Positions 1 through 9,675 of a stretch of 64,000 nucleotides of DNA are shown here, piece by piece. Both the position numbers and the translations under genes were made by a program. Source of the stretch: Leclercia adecarboxylata (GTDB lineage: Bacteria; Pseudomonadota; Gammaproteobacteria; Enterobacterales; Enterobacteriaceae); NCBI RefSeq assembly GCF_006171285.1, contig NZ_CP040889.1, forward strand, positions 1,054,001 through 1,118,000, written 5' to 3'. Each line of letters starts with the position of its first letter. The stretch's first letter is position 1. Below the pieces are notes generated by a model. The model saw only the letters and a list, made by a program, of their open reading frames with translations. It did not search any database and was not told the DNA's origin.

Positions 1-91
1 TGGTAGCCTTCGCGCCCAGAAATTCGTCGTGATGATTTATTAGCAGATAAATGGTCTAAAGATACCCACCTCAAAAGTAGATTATTGCATT

Positions 92-107
92 TGAGATCGG
101 GATCACT
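92..107 (+). promoter_or_regulatory. Candidate CRP site upstream of sdaC
   Basis: The sequence TGAGA-6 bp-TCACT matches the CRP consensus TGTGA-N6-TCACA at 8 of 10 positions and lies about 155 bp upstream of the sdaC start. The E. coli sdaC promoter is known to be CRP-dependent, which supports the call. The transcription start is not visible, so the spacing to the promoter cannot be judged. Confidence 0.5.
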
Positions 108-262
108 GATAGATCCATTACGAAAATGTATCTTTCCGCCCGCTGATAGTTACGGAGAAAAATCATATAAAAACCGTCACTGAGCGAATTTCATATTACG
201 TTTAGCTCTTTTTGCATCGAATTTGACCAGAAACCTGACATTAGCTACTCCTGGAGACACAG

Positions 263-1552
263 ATGGAAACCACTCAAACCAGCACCGTTGCTTCGATTGA
301 AACCCGAAGCGGATGGCGTAAAACCGATACCATGTGGATGCTTGGCCTGTACGGCACGGCAATCGGCGCTGGTGTTCTCTTCCTGCCTATTAACGCGGGT
401 GTTGGCGGCTTGATTCCGCTGATCATCATGGCAATCATTGCGTTCCCGATGACCTACTTCGCACACCGCGGCCTGACCCGTTTTGTGCTGTCCGGTAAAA
501 ACCCGGGTGAAGACATCACCGAAGTGGTTGAAGAGCATTTCGGCATTGGCGCAGGTAAGCTGATTACCCTGCTCTACTTCTTCGCAATTTACCCAATCCT
601 GCTGGTGTATAGCGTGGCGATCACCAACACCGTTGACAGCTTCATGACCCACCAGCTGGGCATGACGCCGCCACCGCGCGCCATTCTTTCGCTGATCCTG
701 ATTGTCGGCATGATGACTATCGTGCGCTTCGGTGAGCAGATGATTGTTAAAGCGATGAGCGTGCTGGTGTTCCCGTTCGTTATTGCCCTGATGGTGCTGG
801 CCTGCTACCTGATCCCACAGTGGAACGGCGCGGCGCTGGAAACCCTCTCCCTGAGCAGCGCGTCTGCTACCGGTAACGGCCTGTGGATGACCCTGTGGCT
901 GGCAATCCCGGTAATGGTCTTCTCATTCAACCACTCCCCGATCATCTCCTCCTTCGCGGTAGCGAAGCGTGAAGAGTACGGTCAGGGTGCCGAGAAGAAG
1001 TGCTCCAGCATCCTGGCTCGCGCTCACGTGATGATGGTGCTGACCGTTATGTTCTTCGTCTTCAGCTGCGTACTGAGCCTCTCCCCGGCGGATCTGGCGG
1101 CGGCAAAAGAGCAGAACATCTCGATTCTGTCTTACCTGGCAAACCACTTTAATGCACCGGTTATTGCCTGGATGGCGCCAATCATCGCGATTATCGCTAT
1201 CACCAAATCCTTCCTCGGCCACTACCTGGGCGCACGTGAAGGCTTTAACGGCATGGTGATTAAATCTCTGCGCGGCAAAGGCAAGAGCATTGAAATCAAC
1301 AAGCTGAACAAGATCACTGCCCTGTTCATGCTACTGACCACCTGGGCGGTTGCGACCCTGAACCCGAGCATCCTCGGCATGATCGAAACCCTGGGCGGCC
1401 CGGTTATCGCGATGATCCTGTTCCTGATGCCGATGTACGCGATTCAGAAAGTGCCAGCGATGCGTAAATACAGCGGCCATATCAGCAACGTCTTCGTTGT
1501 GATTATGGGTCTGATTGCTATCTCCGCTATCTTCTTCTCGCTGTTCGCTTAA
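263..1552 (+). CDS. sdaC: Serine/proton symporter SdaC
   Basis: Inner-membrane L-serine transporter of the hydroxy/aromatic amino acid permease family, which takes up serine with protons. The 429-residue protein is almost entirely hydrophobic, with about 11 membrane segments after a short polar N-terminus, and has the expected [16 protein letters not shown] first-helix motif near residues 30-45. The ATG is preceded by a GGAG ribosome site 9 bp upstream. It is followed at 63 bp by sdaB, so uptake and deamination of serine are encoded together, as in E. coli. Length and order agree with the E. coli gene, so the assignment is firm. Confidence 0.96.
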   Translation: METTQTSTVASIETRSGWRKTDTMWMLGLYGTAIGAGVLFLPINAGVGGLIPLIIMAIIAFPMTYFAHRGLTRFVLSGKNPGEDITEVVEEHFGIGAGKLITLLYFFAIYPILLVYSVAITNTVDSFMTHQLGMTPPPRAILSLILIVGMMTIVRFGEQMIVKAMSVLVFPFVIALMVLACYLIPQWNGAALETLSLSSASATGNGLWMTLWLAIPVMVFSFNHSPIISSFAVAKREEYGQGAEKKCSSILARAHVMMVLTVMFFVFSCVLSLSPADLAAAKEQNISILSYLANHFNAPVIAWMAPIIAIIAITKSFLGHYLGAREGFNGMVIKSLRGKGKSIEINKLNKITALFMLLTTWAVATLNPSILGMIETLGGPVIAMILFLMPMYAIQKVPAMRKYSGHISNVFVVIMGLIAISAIFFSLFA

Positions 1553-1560
1553 TTCCTCCC

Positions 1561-1580
1561 GCGCCGTCTTCGGACGGCGC
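1561..1580 (+). other. Intergenic hairpin between sdaC and sdaB
   Basis: A perfect 8-bp inverted repeat (GCGCCGTC / GACGGCGC) closed by a TTCG tetraloop lies 8 bp after the sdaC stop. No T-run follows, so it is unlikely to be a full terminator. It may stabilise the 3' end of sdaC mRNA or attenuate read-through into sdaB. Confidence 0.6.
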
Positions 1581-1615
1581 ACTCTTCTCCTCTGACGTAA
1601 AGCAACGGACGCATC

Positions 1616-2983
1616 ATGATTAGCGTTTTCGATATTTTTAAAATTGGTATTGGTCCTTCCAGTTCGCACACCGTCGGGCCAATGAAAGCGGGTAAACAGT
1701 TCACGGACGATCTTATTGCGCGCGGAATGCTGCACGACACCACCCGCGTGGTTGTGGATGTCTATGGCTCACTGTCGCTGACCGGCAAAGGTCACCATAC
1801 CGATATCGCCATCATTATGGGCCTGGCGGGCAACCTGCCGGATAGCGTTGATATTGACGCCATCCCGACCTTTATCCAGGACGTAAACACCCACGGCCGC
1901 CTGCTGCTGGCCAAGGGTGAACATGAAGTCGAGTTCCCGGTTGATCGCTGCATGAATTTCCATGCCGACAACCTGTCGCTGCACGAAAACGGCATGCGGA
2001 TCACCGCCCTCGCAGGCGACAAGGCCATTTACAGCCAAACCTATTACTCCATCGGCGGCGGTTTTATCGTCGACGAAGACCATTTTGGGCAGCAGGACAG
2101 CGCGCCTGTCGCGGTCCCTTATCCGTATAAATCGGCAGCCGACCTTCAGCGTCATTGCCATGAGAGTGGTCTGTCACTCTCCGGCCTGATGATGCAAAAC
2201 GAGCTGGCATTGCACAGCAAAGCAGAGCTGGAGCAGCACTTTGCCAGCGTCTGGGAAGTGATGCGCGGCGGTATCGAACGCGGTATCACTACCGAAGGCG
2301 TTCTGCCGGGCAAACTGCGCGTCCCGCGCCGTGCTGCGGCCCTGCGCCGGATGCTGGTCAGCAGCGACAAAACCACCAGCGATCCGATGGCGGTCGTTGA
2401 CTGGATCAACATGTTCGCGCTGGCGGTGAACGAAGAGAACGCCGCGGGTGGCCGCGTGGTCACGGCCCCGACCAACGGTGCCTGCGGTATCGTTCCTGCG
2501 GTGCTGGCCTATTACGACAAATTCATCCGTGAAGTGAACGCCAACTCGCTGGCCCGCTATCTGCTGGTCACCAGCGCCATTGGCTCGCTGTATAAGATGA
2601 ACGCTTCGATCTCGGGCGCGGAAGTGGGCTGCCAGGGTGAAGTGGGCGTGGCCTGCTCCATGGCGGCGGCGGGTCTGGCAGAGCTGCTGGGCGGTAGCCC
2701 GGCTCAGGTCTGCATCGCGGCAGAAATCGGCATGGAGCATAACTTGGGTCTGACCTGCGATCCGGTTGCCGGCCAGGTGCAGGTGCCCTGTATCGAACGT
2801 AACGCGATTGCCTCCGTGAAGGCGGTTAACGCCGCACGTATGGCGCTACGCCGCACCAGCGAGCCGCGCGTCTGCCTCGATAAAGTGATCGAAACCATGT
2901 ATGAAACCGGGAAAGACATGAACGCCAAATACCGCGAAACCTCTCGCGGTGGCCTGGCGATGAAGATTGTCACCTGCGACTAA
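1616..2983 (+). CDS. sdaB: L-serine dehydratase 2 (iron-sulfur serine deaminase)
   Basis: Cytosolic [4Fe-4S] enzyme converting L-serine to pyruvate and ammonia. The 455-residue protein shows the N-terminal beta domain with GIGPSSSHTVGPMKAG at residues 11-26 and a C-terminal alpha domain. Cysteines 339, 381 and 392 match, with a constant offset of four, the three cluster ligands known for the Legionella enzyme. The family also uses a C-terminal cysteine tail, and this protein ends in VTCD, which fits. It follows sdaC closely and is followed by a strong terminator, so the two probably form one serine-catabolic operon. Confidence 0.96.
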   Translation: MISVFDIFKIGIGPSSSHTVGPMKAGKQFTDDLIARGMLHDTTRVVVDVYGSLSLTGKGHHTDIAIIMGLAGNLPDSVDIDAIPTFIQDVNTHGRLLLAKGEHEVEFPVDRCMNFHADNLSLHENGMRITALAGDKAIYSQTYYSIGGGFIVDEDHFGQQDSAPVAVPYPYKSAADLQRHCHESGLSLSGLMMQNELALHSKAELEQHFASVWEVMRGGIERGITTEGVLPGKLRVPRRAAALRRMLVSSDKTTSDPMAVVDWINMFALAVNEENAAGGRVVTAPTNGACGIVPAVLAYYDKFIREVNANSLARYLLVTSAIGSLYKMNASISGAEVGCQGEVGVACSMAAAGLAELLGGSPAQVCIAAEIGMEHNLGLTCDPVAGQVQVPCIERNAIASVKAVNAARMALRRTSEPRVCLDKVIETMYETGKDMNAKYRETSRGGLAMKIVTCD

Positions 2984-2990
2984 GCCTGAA

Positions 2991-3025
2991 AAAGGAGCCT
3001 TGTTTTGCGAGGCTCCTTCCCGTTC
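2991..3025 (+). terminator. Intrinsic terminator after sdaB
   Basis: Nine-base arms AAGGAGCCT and AGGCTCCTT enclose a 9-base loop, starting 9 bp after the sdaB stop. A C/T-rich tail rather than a clean T-run follows, so efficiency is uncertain. Confidence 0.7.
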
Positions 3026-3096
3026 TTCCCGCCTCTCGTAGTTTCATTCCGCCGACGGTGTTACCCTTAATCCACTGGATATAAGAGGGATTATCT

Positions 3097-3855
3097 GTGG
3101 CTGTTCATTTACTTATTGTCGACGCGCTGAACCTTATCCGCCGTATTCACGCGGTACAGGGTACGCCCTGCAAGGATACCTGCCTGAATGCGCTGGAGCA
3201 GCTGATTCGCCACAGCCAGCCCAGCCATGTGGTCGCCGTGTTTGATGATGAGGCGCGTAACAGCGGCTGGCGCCATCAGCGTCTGCCGGATTACAAAGCC
3301 GGACGTGCGCCGATGCCGGACGATCTGCACGCCGAAATGCCAATGATACGCGCCGCCTTTGAGCAGCGCGGCGTGCCCTGCTGGGGCGCTCAGGGCAACG
3401 AAGCCGACGATCTCGCTGCCACTCTGGCGGTTAAGATCGCCAGCGCCGGCCATCAGGCCACTATTGTCTCGACGGACAAAGGCTACTGCCAGCTGCTTTC
3501 CCCCACCATCCGCATCCGCGACTATTTCCAGAAACGCTGGCTTGATGCCCCCTTTATTGCCGCTGAGTTTGGCGTATCGCCCCAGCAGCTGCCGGATTAC
3601 TGGGGGCTCGCGGGGATCAGCAGTTCAAAAGTGCCGGGCGTGGCGGGCATTGGCCCGAAAAGCGCGGCTCAGTTGCTGACAGACTTTCAGGATCTGGAAG
3701 GGATTTACGCGCGTCTGGATGAGGTGCCGGAAAAATGGCGTAAAAAACTGGAGGCCCACAAAGAGATGGCCTTTATCTGCCGGGACGTGGCGCGATTGCA
3801 AACGGATTTACAGCTAGACGGGAATTTGCAGCAGCTACGGTTAGATCGAGTATGA
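3097..3855 (+). CDS. xni: Flap endonuclease Xni
   Basis: Cytosolic structure-specific nuclease related to the 5'-nuclease domain of DNA polymerase I, acting on flap DNA. The 252-residue protein starts at GTG (GTGGCTGTTCAT) after an AAGAGGG ribosome site. It shows the acidic ladder of the family, including IVDALN near residue 7, VFDDEARN near residue 50, [11 protein letters not shown] near residue 105 and STDKGYCQL near residue 128, followed by the helix-hairpin-helix [14 protein letters not shown]. No polymerase domain follows. It is convergent with rlmM, with a REP element in between. Length and position match E. coli xni (ygdG/exo). Confidence 0.94.
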   Translation: MAVHLLIVDALNLIRRIHAVQGTPCKDTCLNALEQLIRHSQPSHVVAVFDDEARNSGWRHQRLPDYKAGRAPMPDDLHAEMPMIRAAFEQRGVPCWGAQGNEADDLAATLAVKIASAGHQATIVSTDKGYCQLLSPTIRIRDYFQKRWLDAPFIAAEFGVSPQQLPDYWGLAGISSSKVPGVAGIGPKSAAQLLTDFQDLEGIYARLDEVPEKWRKKLEAHKEMAFICRDVARLQTDLQLDGNLQQLRLDRV

Positions 3856-3861
3856 ATGTTT

Positions 3862-3937
3862 GCCCGGTGGCGCTACGCTTACCGGTCCTGGGGGGACGAG
3901 TGTTGTTGTAGGCCCGGTAAGCGCAGCGCCACCGGGC
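3862..3937. repeat. BIME: paired REP elements between xni and rlmM
   Basis: Two inverted REP-like units face each other: GCCCGGTGGCGCTACGCTTA and the near-complement ending in GCGCCACCGGGC, separated by about 25 bp. They lie between two convergent genes, the usual location of such palindromic repeats, which serve as gyrase/IHF sites and mRNA 3' stabilisers. Confidence 0.85.
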
Positions 3938-3947
3938 GTTATATACG

Positions 3948-5048
3948 TTATCGCTCGTCGCGACGTCCACCTACGGCAGCCCACCAGCGGCGCACGTGCA
4001 CCGTCACCTCTTCGCGGTCATGGTACAGCTGACGCGCCTGGATCTCGGCATTAATGCCATGCTCCTGAAGTTGGGTCTGAATGTACGCCAGGTTCTGGGA
4101 AACCTCTTCGTAGCGTTTTTTCATCGGCAGCTTGAGGTTGAAGATCGCCTCGCGGCACCAGCCGTTGACCAGCCAGGTCGCCATCAGCGCCGCCACTTTC
4201 GCCGGTTTCTCAACCATGTCGCACACCAGCCAGGTGATGTTATTGCGGTTCGGACGATAGCGGAAACCGTCTTCACGCAGCCAGGTCACCTGCCCGGTAT
4301 CCATCAGGCTTTGCGCAATCGGGCCGTTATCAATGGAGTAGACCCACATGTTGCGTTTCACCAGCTGATAGGTCCAGCCGCCCGGACAGGCCCCCAGATC
4401 CACCGCATACATGCCGTTTGCCAGACGCTCATCCCACTCGTCGGCCGGAATGAAGATATGGAACGCCTCTTCCAGCTTGAGGGTGGAACGGCTCGGCGCA
4501 TCGGAAGGGAACTTAAGGCGCGGGATCCCCATATAAAACGGCGAGTTGTTAGTCGTATAAGAATACCCGGTGTAGCAACAGCCCGGGGCGATAAAGAAGA
4601 CATGCACCACCGGACGCTTTGGCGTCTCGTAGTTGGTCAGTACGCCGCTGTCACGCAGCGCAGCGCGCAGCGGCACGGTGAATTTACGGCAGAACTTCAT
4701 CAGCTCTTTGCTTTCGTTGGTGTCTGCAACCTCAACGCGCAGTTCACCGCCCTTCTCCACCACGCCCTGAAGCATACCGGCGATAGGGGTAATGCGATCT
4801 TCTGGCGGCAGATCCTGCAGCAGCTCGCTGGCGACAAACATCTGGCGGGCAAAAATCAGCGAGCTGAACGGCAGGTCGCGAACCAGTTTATCCGCGTCTT
4901 CTGGCTGATAGCATTCGAAAACAACATAGCCCGCATTCTCTTTAACACGAGCAAAACCAAAGACTTCACGCTTCGCGGCTTTATCAGTAATTTCCGCGGC
5001 ACACTCTTTTTCAAAGCCCGGGCGACAATATAAGACAACTTTATTCAT
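3948..5048 (-). CDS. rlmM: 23S rRNA (C2498) 2'-O-methyltransferase RlmM
   Basis: SAM-dependent methyltransferase that modifies the ribose of C2498 in 23S rRNA. An N-terminal THUMP-like region precedes a Rossmann methyltransferase domain with the SAM motif [16 protein letters not shown] near residues 218-233. I chose the [15 protein letters not shown] start, which gives 366 residues as in E. coli; an in-frame ATG two codons upstream would add MF. The start codon lies inside the end of ygdD, overlapping its last 8 bases, so the two are likely translationally coupled. Assignment is firm. Confidence 0.95.
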   Translation of the reverse strand: MNKVVLYCRPGFEKECAAEITDKAAKREVFGFARVKENAGYVVFECYQPEDADKLVRDLPFSSLIFARQMFVASELLQDLPPEDRITPIAGMLQGVVEKGGELRVEVADTNESKELMKFCRKFTVPLRAALRDSGVLTNYETPKRPVVHVFFIAPGCCYTGYSYTTNNSPFYMGIPRLKFPSDAPSRSTLKLEEAFHIFIPADEWDERLANGMYAVDLGACPGGWTYQLVKRNMWVYSIDNGPIAQSLMDTGQVTWLREDGFRYRPNRNNITWLVCDMVEKPAKVAALMATWLVNGWCREAIFNLKLPMKKRYEEVSQNLAYIQTQLQEHGINAEIQARQLYHDREEVTVHVRRWWAAVGGRRDER

Positions 5049-5436
5049 GAACAACGCCCTTGCGTTTCAGACGGAACGAACCGATTAACATTAATACCCA
5101 CCCGACCAGGAAGCTGACGCCACCTACCGGGGTAACAAACGCCCACAGGCGTAAATGCGACAGCGCAAGGCAGTAGAGGCTACCGCTGAACAACACGGTA
5201 CCCAGCGCCATAAATACGCTGCTCCAGTAAAACCAGATGCTGATGCGACGCTGCATCGCCACCGCCAGTCCGAAGATCGCCAGGGTATGAAACGCCTGAT
5301 ATTCCAGACCGGTGTGGATCCAGCCCATCTCGACCACACCCAATGATTTACGTAATACATGTGCGCCAAAGGCGCCCAGCGCAACAAAAATAAAGCCACT
5401 CACCGCGGCAAAAATCAGCATAAAACGGCTGGTCAT
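5041..5436 (-). CDS. ygdD: DUF423 family inner-membrane protein YgdD
   Basis: Small membrane protein of unknown function. The 131 residues form about four hydrophobic segments, with [16 protein letters not shown] after the first one, typical of DUF423. It sits between gcvA and rlmM and overlaps rlmM by 8 bases, the same arrangement as in E. coli. No catalytic motif is visible and no function can be inferred beyond membrane location. Confidence 0.9.
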   Translation of the reverse strand: MTSRFMLIFAAVSGFIFVALGAFGAHVLRKSLGVVEMGWIHTGLEYQAFHTLAIFGLAVAMQRRISIWFYWSSVFMALGTVLFSGSLYCLALSHLRLWAFVTPVGGVSFLVGWVLMLIGSFRLKRKGVVHE

Positions 5437-5478
5437 GTTTTTGTCCTGAAGTTATGCGCGTCCTGCGCGCAAAAGAAT

Positions 5479-6393
5479 TTACTCGTACCTGAAGCGGAAT
5501 TTTTCTTGCTCGTTGGCCGCCTTTGCCAGGATCCACTGGCGAAACGCGGCTATTTTACCCAGTTCTGCCTGACTGTCATGACAAACCAGATAAAATGCGT
5601 TCTTGCTGACCAAAACATCATTAAAGGGGCAAACCAGGCGGCCTGCCTCAATCTCGGACTGCGCCATCACGTTGTTGGCCAACGCTACGCCCTGTCCGTG
5701 GATGGCAGCCTGTAACACCATCGCGCTATGGCTGAAGATGGGGCCCTGCTGCACATTTATATGGTTAAGACCGAGCTGGCGGGTATAAGTTTGCCAGTCG
5801 CGGCGAGAAGCATCGTGTAAAAGCGTGTGCTGCGCCAGATTCTCCGGCGCTTTTAACGCTTTTTCGCCTGTTAAGAGTAGTGGCGAGCAGACCGGCAGCA
5901 AATATTCTGCGTACAATTTTTCGACACGCAGGCCTGGCCAGTTACCGCGGCCATAAAAAATCGCGACGTCGACATCGTCTGCCAGCTTGTCTTCCTGACG
6001 GTCGACCGCCTGGATTCGAACGTCGATTCCCGGATAAGCTGAGTTAAAGCTGGAGAGCCTCGGCACCAGCCACTGAATGGCAAAACTGGGCAAAAGGCTG
6101 ACCGTCAGGGCCCCTTTCGCACTCCGCGCCTGTAGCTTACGGGTGGCCTCGGTGAGCTGAGAAAATATCTCTTTAATATCCTGAAAATAGCTCTGCCCCT
6201 CTTCCGTCAGAAGCAGGGAACGGTTGCGGCGGCGGAACAGCTTGAGGCCCAGAAAATCCTCGAGGGACTTGATTTGATGACTTACTGCGGCCTGAGTCAC
6301 AAAAAGCTCATCGGCCGCGCGGGTGAAGCTTAAATGGCGCGCGGCAGCATCAAATACACGTAATGCATTAAGTGGTGGTAATCGCTTGGACAT
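5479..6393 (-). CDS. gcvA: LysR-type regulator of glycine cleavage GcvA
   Basis: Transcription factor that activates or represses the gcvTHP operon according to glycine and purine state and activates the divergent sRNA gene gcvB. The helix-turn-helix covers about residues 20-40 (LSFTRAADELFVTQAAVSHQ), followed by the periplasmic-binding-like effector domain. The 304-residue length is one less than E. coli GcvA. It is divergent from gcvB across about 128 bp, which should hold the shared GcvA sites. The 5' segment of ygdD begins only 43 bp after the stop, so read-through into ygdD-rlmM is likely. Confidence 0.95.
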   Translation of the reverse strand: MSKRLPPLNALRVFDAAARHLSFTRAADELFVTQAAVSHQIKSLEDFLGLKLFRRRNRSLLLTEEGQSYFQDIKEIFSQLTEATRKLQARSAKGALTVSLLPSFAIQWLVPRLSSFNSAYPGIDVRIQAVDRQEDKLADDVDVAIFYGRGNWPGLRVEKLYAEYLLPVCSPLLLTGEKALKAPENLAQHTLLHDASRRDWQTYTRQLGLNHINVQQGPIFSHSAMVLQAAIHGQGVALANNVMAQSEIEAGRLVCPFNDVLVSKNAFYLVCHDSQAELGKIAAFRQWILAKAANEQEKFRFRYE

Positions 6394-6486
6394 GGTTATC
6401 TGGCTTAGATGTTAACGGCTTTTAACAAACAGGAAACAACGTTTAACCTATTAGTTTTTTTTATCTGAGCCATTATAAATTGTCCG

Positions 6487-6515
6487 TTGAGGAACTACCA
6501 GCAAATACCTATAGT
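6487..6515 (+). promoter_or_regulatory. Sigma-70 promoter of gcvB
   Basis: TTGAGG (6487-6492) and TATAGT (6510-6515) are separated by 17 bp and the -10 ends 6 bp before the expected first base of GcvB at 6522. The fit to the consensus is good for a gene that in E. coli is activated by GcvA. Confidence 0.8.
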
Positions 6516-6521
6516 GGCGGC

Positions 6522-6729
6522 ACTTCCTGAGCCGGAACGAAAAGCTTTTTTTGGAATGCGTGTTCTGATGGGCTTTTGGCTTACGGTTGTGATGTTGTGT
6601 TGTTGTGTTTGCAATTGGTCTGCGATTCAGACCACGGTAGGAAAACTACCACCTTTTCACTTCCTGTACATTTACCCTGTCTGTCCATAGTGATTAATGT
6701 AGCACCGCCCAATTGCGGTGCTTTTTTTT
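6522..6729 (+). ncRNA. gcvB: GcvB small RNA
   Basis: Hfq-dependent regulatory RNA that represses many amino acid and peptide transporter mRNAs. The sequence from ACTTCCTGAGCCGGAACG to the terminal AGCACCGCCCAATTGCGGTGC-type hairpin plus eight T residues matches E. coli GcvB nearly base for base. The G/U-rich R1 seed region (repeated TTGTG units, about 6587-6618) is intact, as is the TTTACCCTGTCTGTCCATAG R3 stretch before the terminator. It is divergent from gcvA, its regulator. The 5' end is inferred from the E. coli RNA and the promoter spacing. Confidence 0.96.
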
Positions 6730-6742
6730 GTCTGCTGTATCC

Positions 6743-6970
6743 TTACTTGTTCAGCTCAACCATCTCTTTCACATCACTGCGGTTGATCTGCTGTTTGTTC
6801 CCGTTCGCATCCTTATACGAGATCATACCGGTATCATTATCTGTCTGCGGCTTACCTTCTGACACGATGGAGCGGCCGTCATTGGTGTGCATCACGTAGT
6901 TATTACCAGAACAGGCGCTCAGGGCAAAAGTAAGCATACAGGCAGAGGCAATTGCGATAGTCTTTTTCAT
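6743..6970 (-). CDS. ygdI: DUF903 lipoprotein YgdI
   Basis: Small outer-envelope lipoprotein of unknown function, 75 residues from MKKTIAIAS. The signal peptide ends in the lipobox LSAC near residue 20, and the mature part is a single SH3-like DUF903 domain with NDGRSIVSEGKPQTDNDTG and NRSDV motifs. A longer in-frame start would add MLKEKK, but the chosen start gives the usual length and has AGGAGA upstream. It is a paralogue of the second DUF903 lipoprotein in this window at 34512-34730. Confidence 0.92.
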   Translation of the reverse strand: MKKTIAIASACMLTFALSACSGNNYVMHTNDGRSIVSEGKPQTDNDTGMISYKDANGNKQQINRSDVKEMVELNK

Positions 6971-7162
6971 TTTCTTCTCCTTTAGCAATAAATGCTATTC
7001 AAAGCGTGTTTTATAACAGGCTAAAACATTCTCCAGACACACTTTCAGCATAACCTGCTTCGTCTGTTGCGCCAGGATTAACAGACAATTCCGATAGAGA
7101 TCAACCTCCTTGCCCTGCCGGGGAAATTGCGCGACGATCTGATCATCACGAAGAGGAATTCC

Positions 7163-8368
7163 ATGAACGCATTCAGCCCTGCCCATTTTCGCGCGCAGTT
7201 TCCGGCGCTGGCCGATGCTGGCGTCTATCTCGATAGCGCCGCAACCGCCCTCAAGCCTCAGGCGGTTATCGAGGCTACCCACCAGTTTTACAGCCTGAGC
7301 GCGGGCAACGTGCATCGCAGCCAGTTTGCCGAGGCGCAACGCTTAACCGCGCGCTACGAAGCGGCGCGGGATCAGGTCGCCCGTCTGCTCAATGCCGAAA
7401 GCGGTAAAAACATTGTCTGGACGCGCGGGACAACCGAAGCCATCAACATGGTGGCGCAATGCTACGCCCGCCCGCGCCTGCAGCCGGGGGATGAGATTAT
7501 CGTCAGCGAGGCGGAGCATCACGCTAACCTCGTGCCCTGGCTGATGGTTGCCGAACAGACCGGCGCGAAGGTGGTGAAGCTCCCCCTGGGCGCTGATTTG
7601 TTGGCAGATGTCGCCCGCCTGCCTGAATTTATCACCCCGCGCAGTCGCATCCTCGCGCTGGGGCAGATGTCCAACGTGACCGGCGGCTGCCCGGATCTCG
7701 CCCGCGCTATCAGCCTCGCCCATGCCAGCGGGATGGTGGTGGTGGTGGATGGCGCGCAGGGGGTAGTGCATTTCCCGGCGGATGTTCAGCAGCTGGATAT
7801 CGACTTCTATGCTTTCTCCGGACACAAACTGTACGGCCCGACCGGAATCGGCGCGCTGTATGGCAAAGCGGCGCTGCTGGAAGAGATGACCCCGTGGCTC
7901 GGCGGCGGCAAGATGATCACCGAGGTGACCTTCGACGGCTTCAAAACTCAGGAAGTGCCCTATCGTCTTGAAGCCGGGACGCCAAACGTCGCGGGGGTCA
8001 TTGGCCTGAGCGCGGCCCTGGAGTGGCTGGCGGATATCGACCTGCAGCAGGCGGAGAGCTGGAGTCGCGGGCTGGCGACGCTGGCAGAAGAGGCGCTGAA
8101 ACAACGCCCCGGTTTTCGCTCATTCCGCGTGCAGGATTCGAGCCTGCTGGCGTTCGATTTTGCCGGCGTCCATCACAGCGACATGGTGACGCTGCTGGCG
8201 GAGTACGGCATCGCCCTGCGCGCCGGTCAGCACTGCGCCCAGCCGCTGCTGGCGGCGCTGGGCGTTAACGGCACGCTGCGCGCCTCGTTTGCCCCCTATA
8301 ACACCCAAAGCGATGTCGACGCGCTGGTTGCCGCCGTCGATCGCGCCCTTGCTTTACTGGTGGATTAA
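7163..8368 (+). CDS. csdA: Cysteine desulfurase CsdA
   Basis: PLP enzyme releasing sulfur from cysteine (also acts on selenocysteine and cysteine sulfinate) and passing it as a persulfide to CsdE. With the [16 protein letters not shown] start the protein has 401 residues as in E. coli, the PLP lysine falls at 222 ([11 protein letters not shown]) and the active-site cysteine at 358 (RAGQHCAQP), both the known positions. A good AAGAGG ribosome site lies 6 bp upstream. The stop overlaps the csdE start by one base (TAATG), so the pair is translationally coupled. tcdA follows on the other strand. Confidence 0.96.
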   Translation: MNAFSPAHFRAQFPALADAGVYLDSAATALKPQAVIEATHQFYSLSAGNVHRSQFAEAQRLTARYEAARDQVARLLNAESGKNIVWTRGTTEAINMVAQCYARPRLQPGDEIIVSEAEHHANLVPWLMVAEQTGAKVVKLPLGADLLADVARLPEFITPRSRILALGQMSNVTGGCPDLARAISLAHASGMVVVVDGAQGVVHFPADVQQLDIDFYAFSGHKLYGPTGIGALYGKAALLEEMTPWLGGGKMITEVTFDGFKTQEVPYRLEAGTPNVAGVIGLSAALEWLADIDLQQAESWSRGLATLAEEALKQRPGFRSFRVQDSSLLAFDFAGVHHSDMVTLLAEYGIALRAGQHCAQPLLAALGVNGTLRASFAPYNTQSDVDALVAAVDRALALLVD

Positions 8369-8808
8369 TGACAAGCCCAACTCTGGCCGGACACCCGTTC
8401 GGCACCGTCATCACTGAAGAGACGTTAAAACAGACCTTCGCCCCGCTAAACCAGTGGGAAGATAAATATCGCCAGCTGATCCTGTTGGGCAAACAGCTGC
8501 CTGCGCTGTCCGATGAGCTTAAGGCCCAGGCGAAAGAGATCCCCGGCTGTGAGAACCGCGTCTGGCTTGGGGTCACGCGTATTGGGGATAAGCTGCATTT
8601 TTATGGCGACAGCGAAGGACGTATTGTTCGCGGCTTGCTGGCCGTGCTGCTGACGGCCATCGAGGGGAAAAGCGCCGCACAGATCCTGGGCGAAAATCCG
8701 CTGGACCTGTTTGATGCACTGGGGCTTCGCGGCCAGCTCAGCGCCTCGCGCAGCCAGGGGCTGACTGCGCTCAGTGAAGCGGTGCTGGAGGCGGCGCGTC
8801 AGGCCTGA
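8368..8808 (+). CDS. csdE: Sulfur acceptor CsdE
   Basis: SufE-like sulfur acceptor partner of CsdA. The 146-residue protein has the acceptor cysteine at residue 61 in IPGCENRVW, in agreement with the conserved SufE motif. It begins on the last base of the csdA stop codon. Its 3' end overlaps the convergent tcdA by 10 bases. Sulfur from CsdA-CsdE is linked in E. coli to TcdA function, so the three genes are also functionally adjacent. Confidence 0.95.
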   Translation: MTSPTLAGHPFGTVITEETLKQTFAPLNQWEDKYRQLILLGKQLPALSDELKAQAKEIPGCENRVWLGVTRIGDKLHFYGDSEGRIVRGLLAVLLTAIEGKSAAQILGENPLDLFDALGLRGQLSASRSQGLTALSEAVLEAARQA

Positions 8809-9605
8809 CGTTCCGCCTTCGCCATCATCTTTTTCAGGGCATGAGACACGGCGATAAAACCAAAGCTCGCGGTCACCATGGTGGCCGCGCCAAACCCGGA
8901 GGCACAGTCCATCCGTTTTGGCCCTTCTGCGGTACTCTTCATGGCACACACCGAACCGTCCGCCTGCGGGTAGACCAGCGCTTCCGTTGAAAAGACGCAG
9001 TCGATGCCCAGCTTGCCTTTACTGTTTTTCACCACGCCAAAATCGCTTTTCAGGCGCTCGCGCAGCTTAGCCGCCAGCGGATCCTGAATGGTTTTCGCCA
9101 GGTCAGTCACCTGGATCTGCGTCGGGTCAATCTGCCCGCCCGCTCCGCCGGTGGTCACCAGCGGCACTTTATTGCGACGACACCAGGCGATGAGGGCCGC
9201 TTTCGGGCGTACGCTGTCGATGGCGTCAATCACGTAGCTGTAGCCGGCGCCCATGTATTGCGCCACGTTATCGGCAGTCACGAAATCATCAATCACGGTG
9301 ACGCGACATTCCGGGTTGATCTGGCGAATGCGCTCCGCCATCACCTCTGACTTTGCCAGCCCGACGCTGTCGCGCAGGGCGTGGATCTGCCGGTTGGTGT
9401 TGGTGACGCAGACATCATCCATGTCGATTAGCGTAATGGCGCCGATCCCGGTTCGTGCCAGCGCTTCCGCCGCCCATGAACCCACGCCGCCAATACCGAC
9501 CACGCAGATGTGTGCATCGGCAAACAGCTGCAGGGCTTTTTCACCATATAAACGCGCGGTGCCACCAAAACGCTGGCGCCAGGCTTCGCTCATTACCACA
9601 GACAT
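8799..9605 (-). CDS. tcdA: tRNA threonylcarbamoyladenosine dehydratase TcdA
   Basis: ATP-dependent E1-like enzyme that cyclises t6A at position 37 of tRNAs to ct6A. The 268-residue protein shows the nucleotide-binding motif [15 protein letters not shown] near residues 34-48, then the [13 protein letters not shown] stretch of E1/MoeB-type enzymes, and [15 protein letters not shown]. It lies next to csdA-csdE as in E. coli (csdL). It is convergent with csdE with a 10-base overlap. Confidence 0.96.
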   Translation of the reverse strand: MSVVMSEAWRQRFGGTARLYGEKALQLFADAHICVVGIGGVGSWAAEALARTGIGAITLIDMDDVCVTNTNRQIHALRDSVGLAKSEVMAERIRQINPECRVTVIDDFVTADNVAQYMGAGYSYVIDAIDSVRPKAALIAWCRRNKVPLVTTGGAGGQIDPTQIQVTDLAKTIQDPLAAKLRERLKSDFGVVKNSKGKLGIDCVFSTEALVYPQADGSVCAMKSTAEGPKRMDCASGFGAATMVTASFGFIAVSHALKKMMAKAERQA

Positions 9606-9619
9606 AAGACCTCAGATGT

Positions 9620-9647
9620 AAAAAGGGTGAGAGTTGCCCCTCACCCC
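9620..9647 (-). terminator. Intrinsic terminator after mltA
   Basis: Read on the minus strand, GGGTGAG and CTCACCC (9625-9646) form a 7-bp stem followed by five T residues. It lies about 30 bp past the mltA stop and just upstream of tcdA. Confidence 0.75.
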
Positions 9648-9675
9648 GGAAAACATAGCGTCAATATTACCACAC

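Noticed and set aside
6487..6899. Frames of 67 and 107 codons over gcvB
   Set aside because: They overlap the conserved sRNA GcvB and its terminator; no ribosome site.
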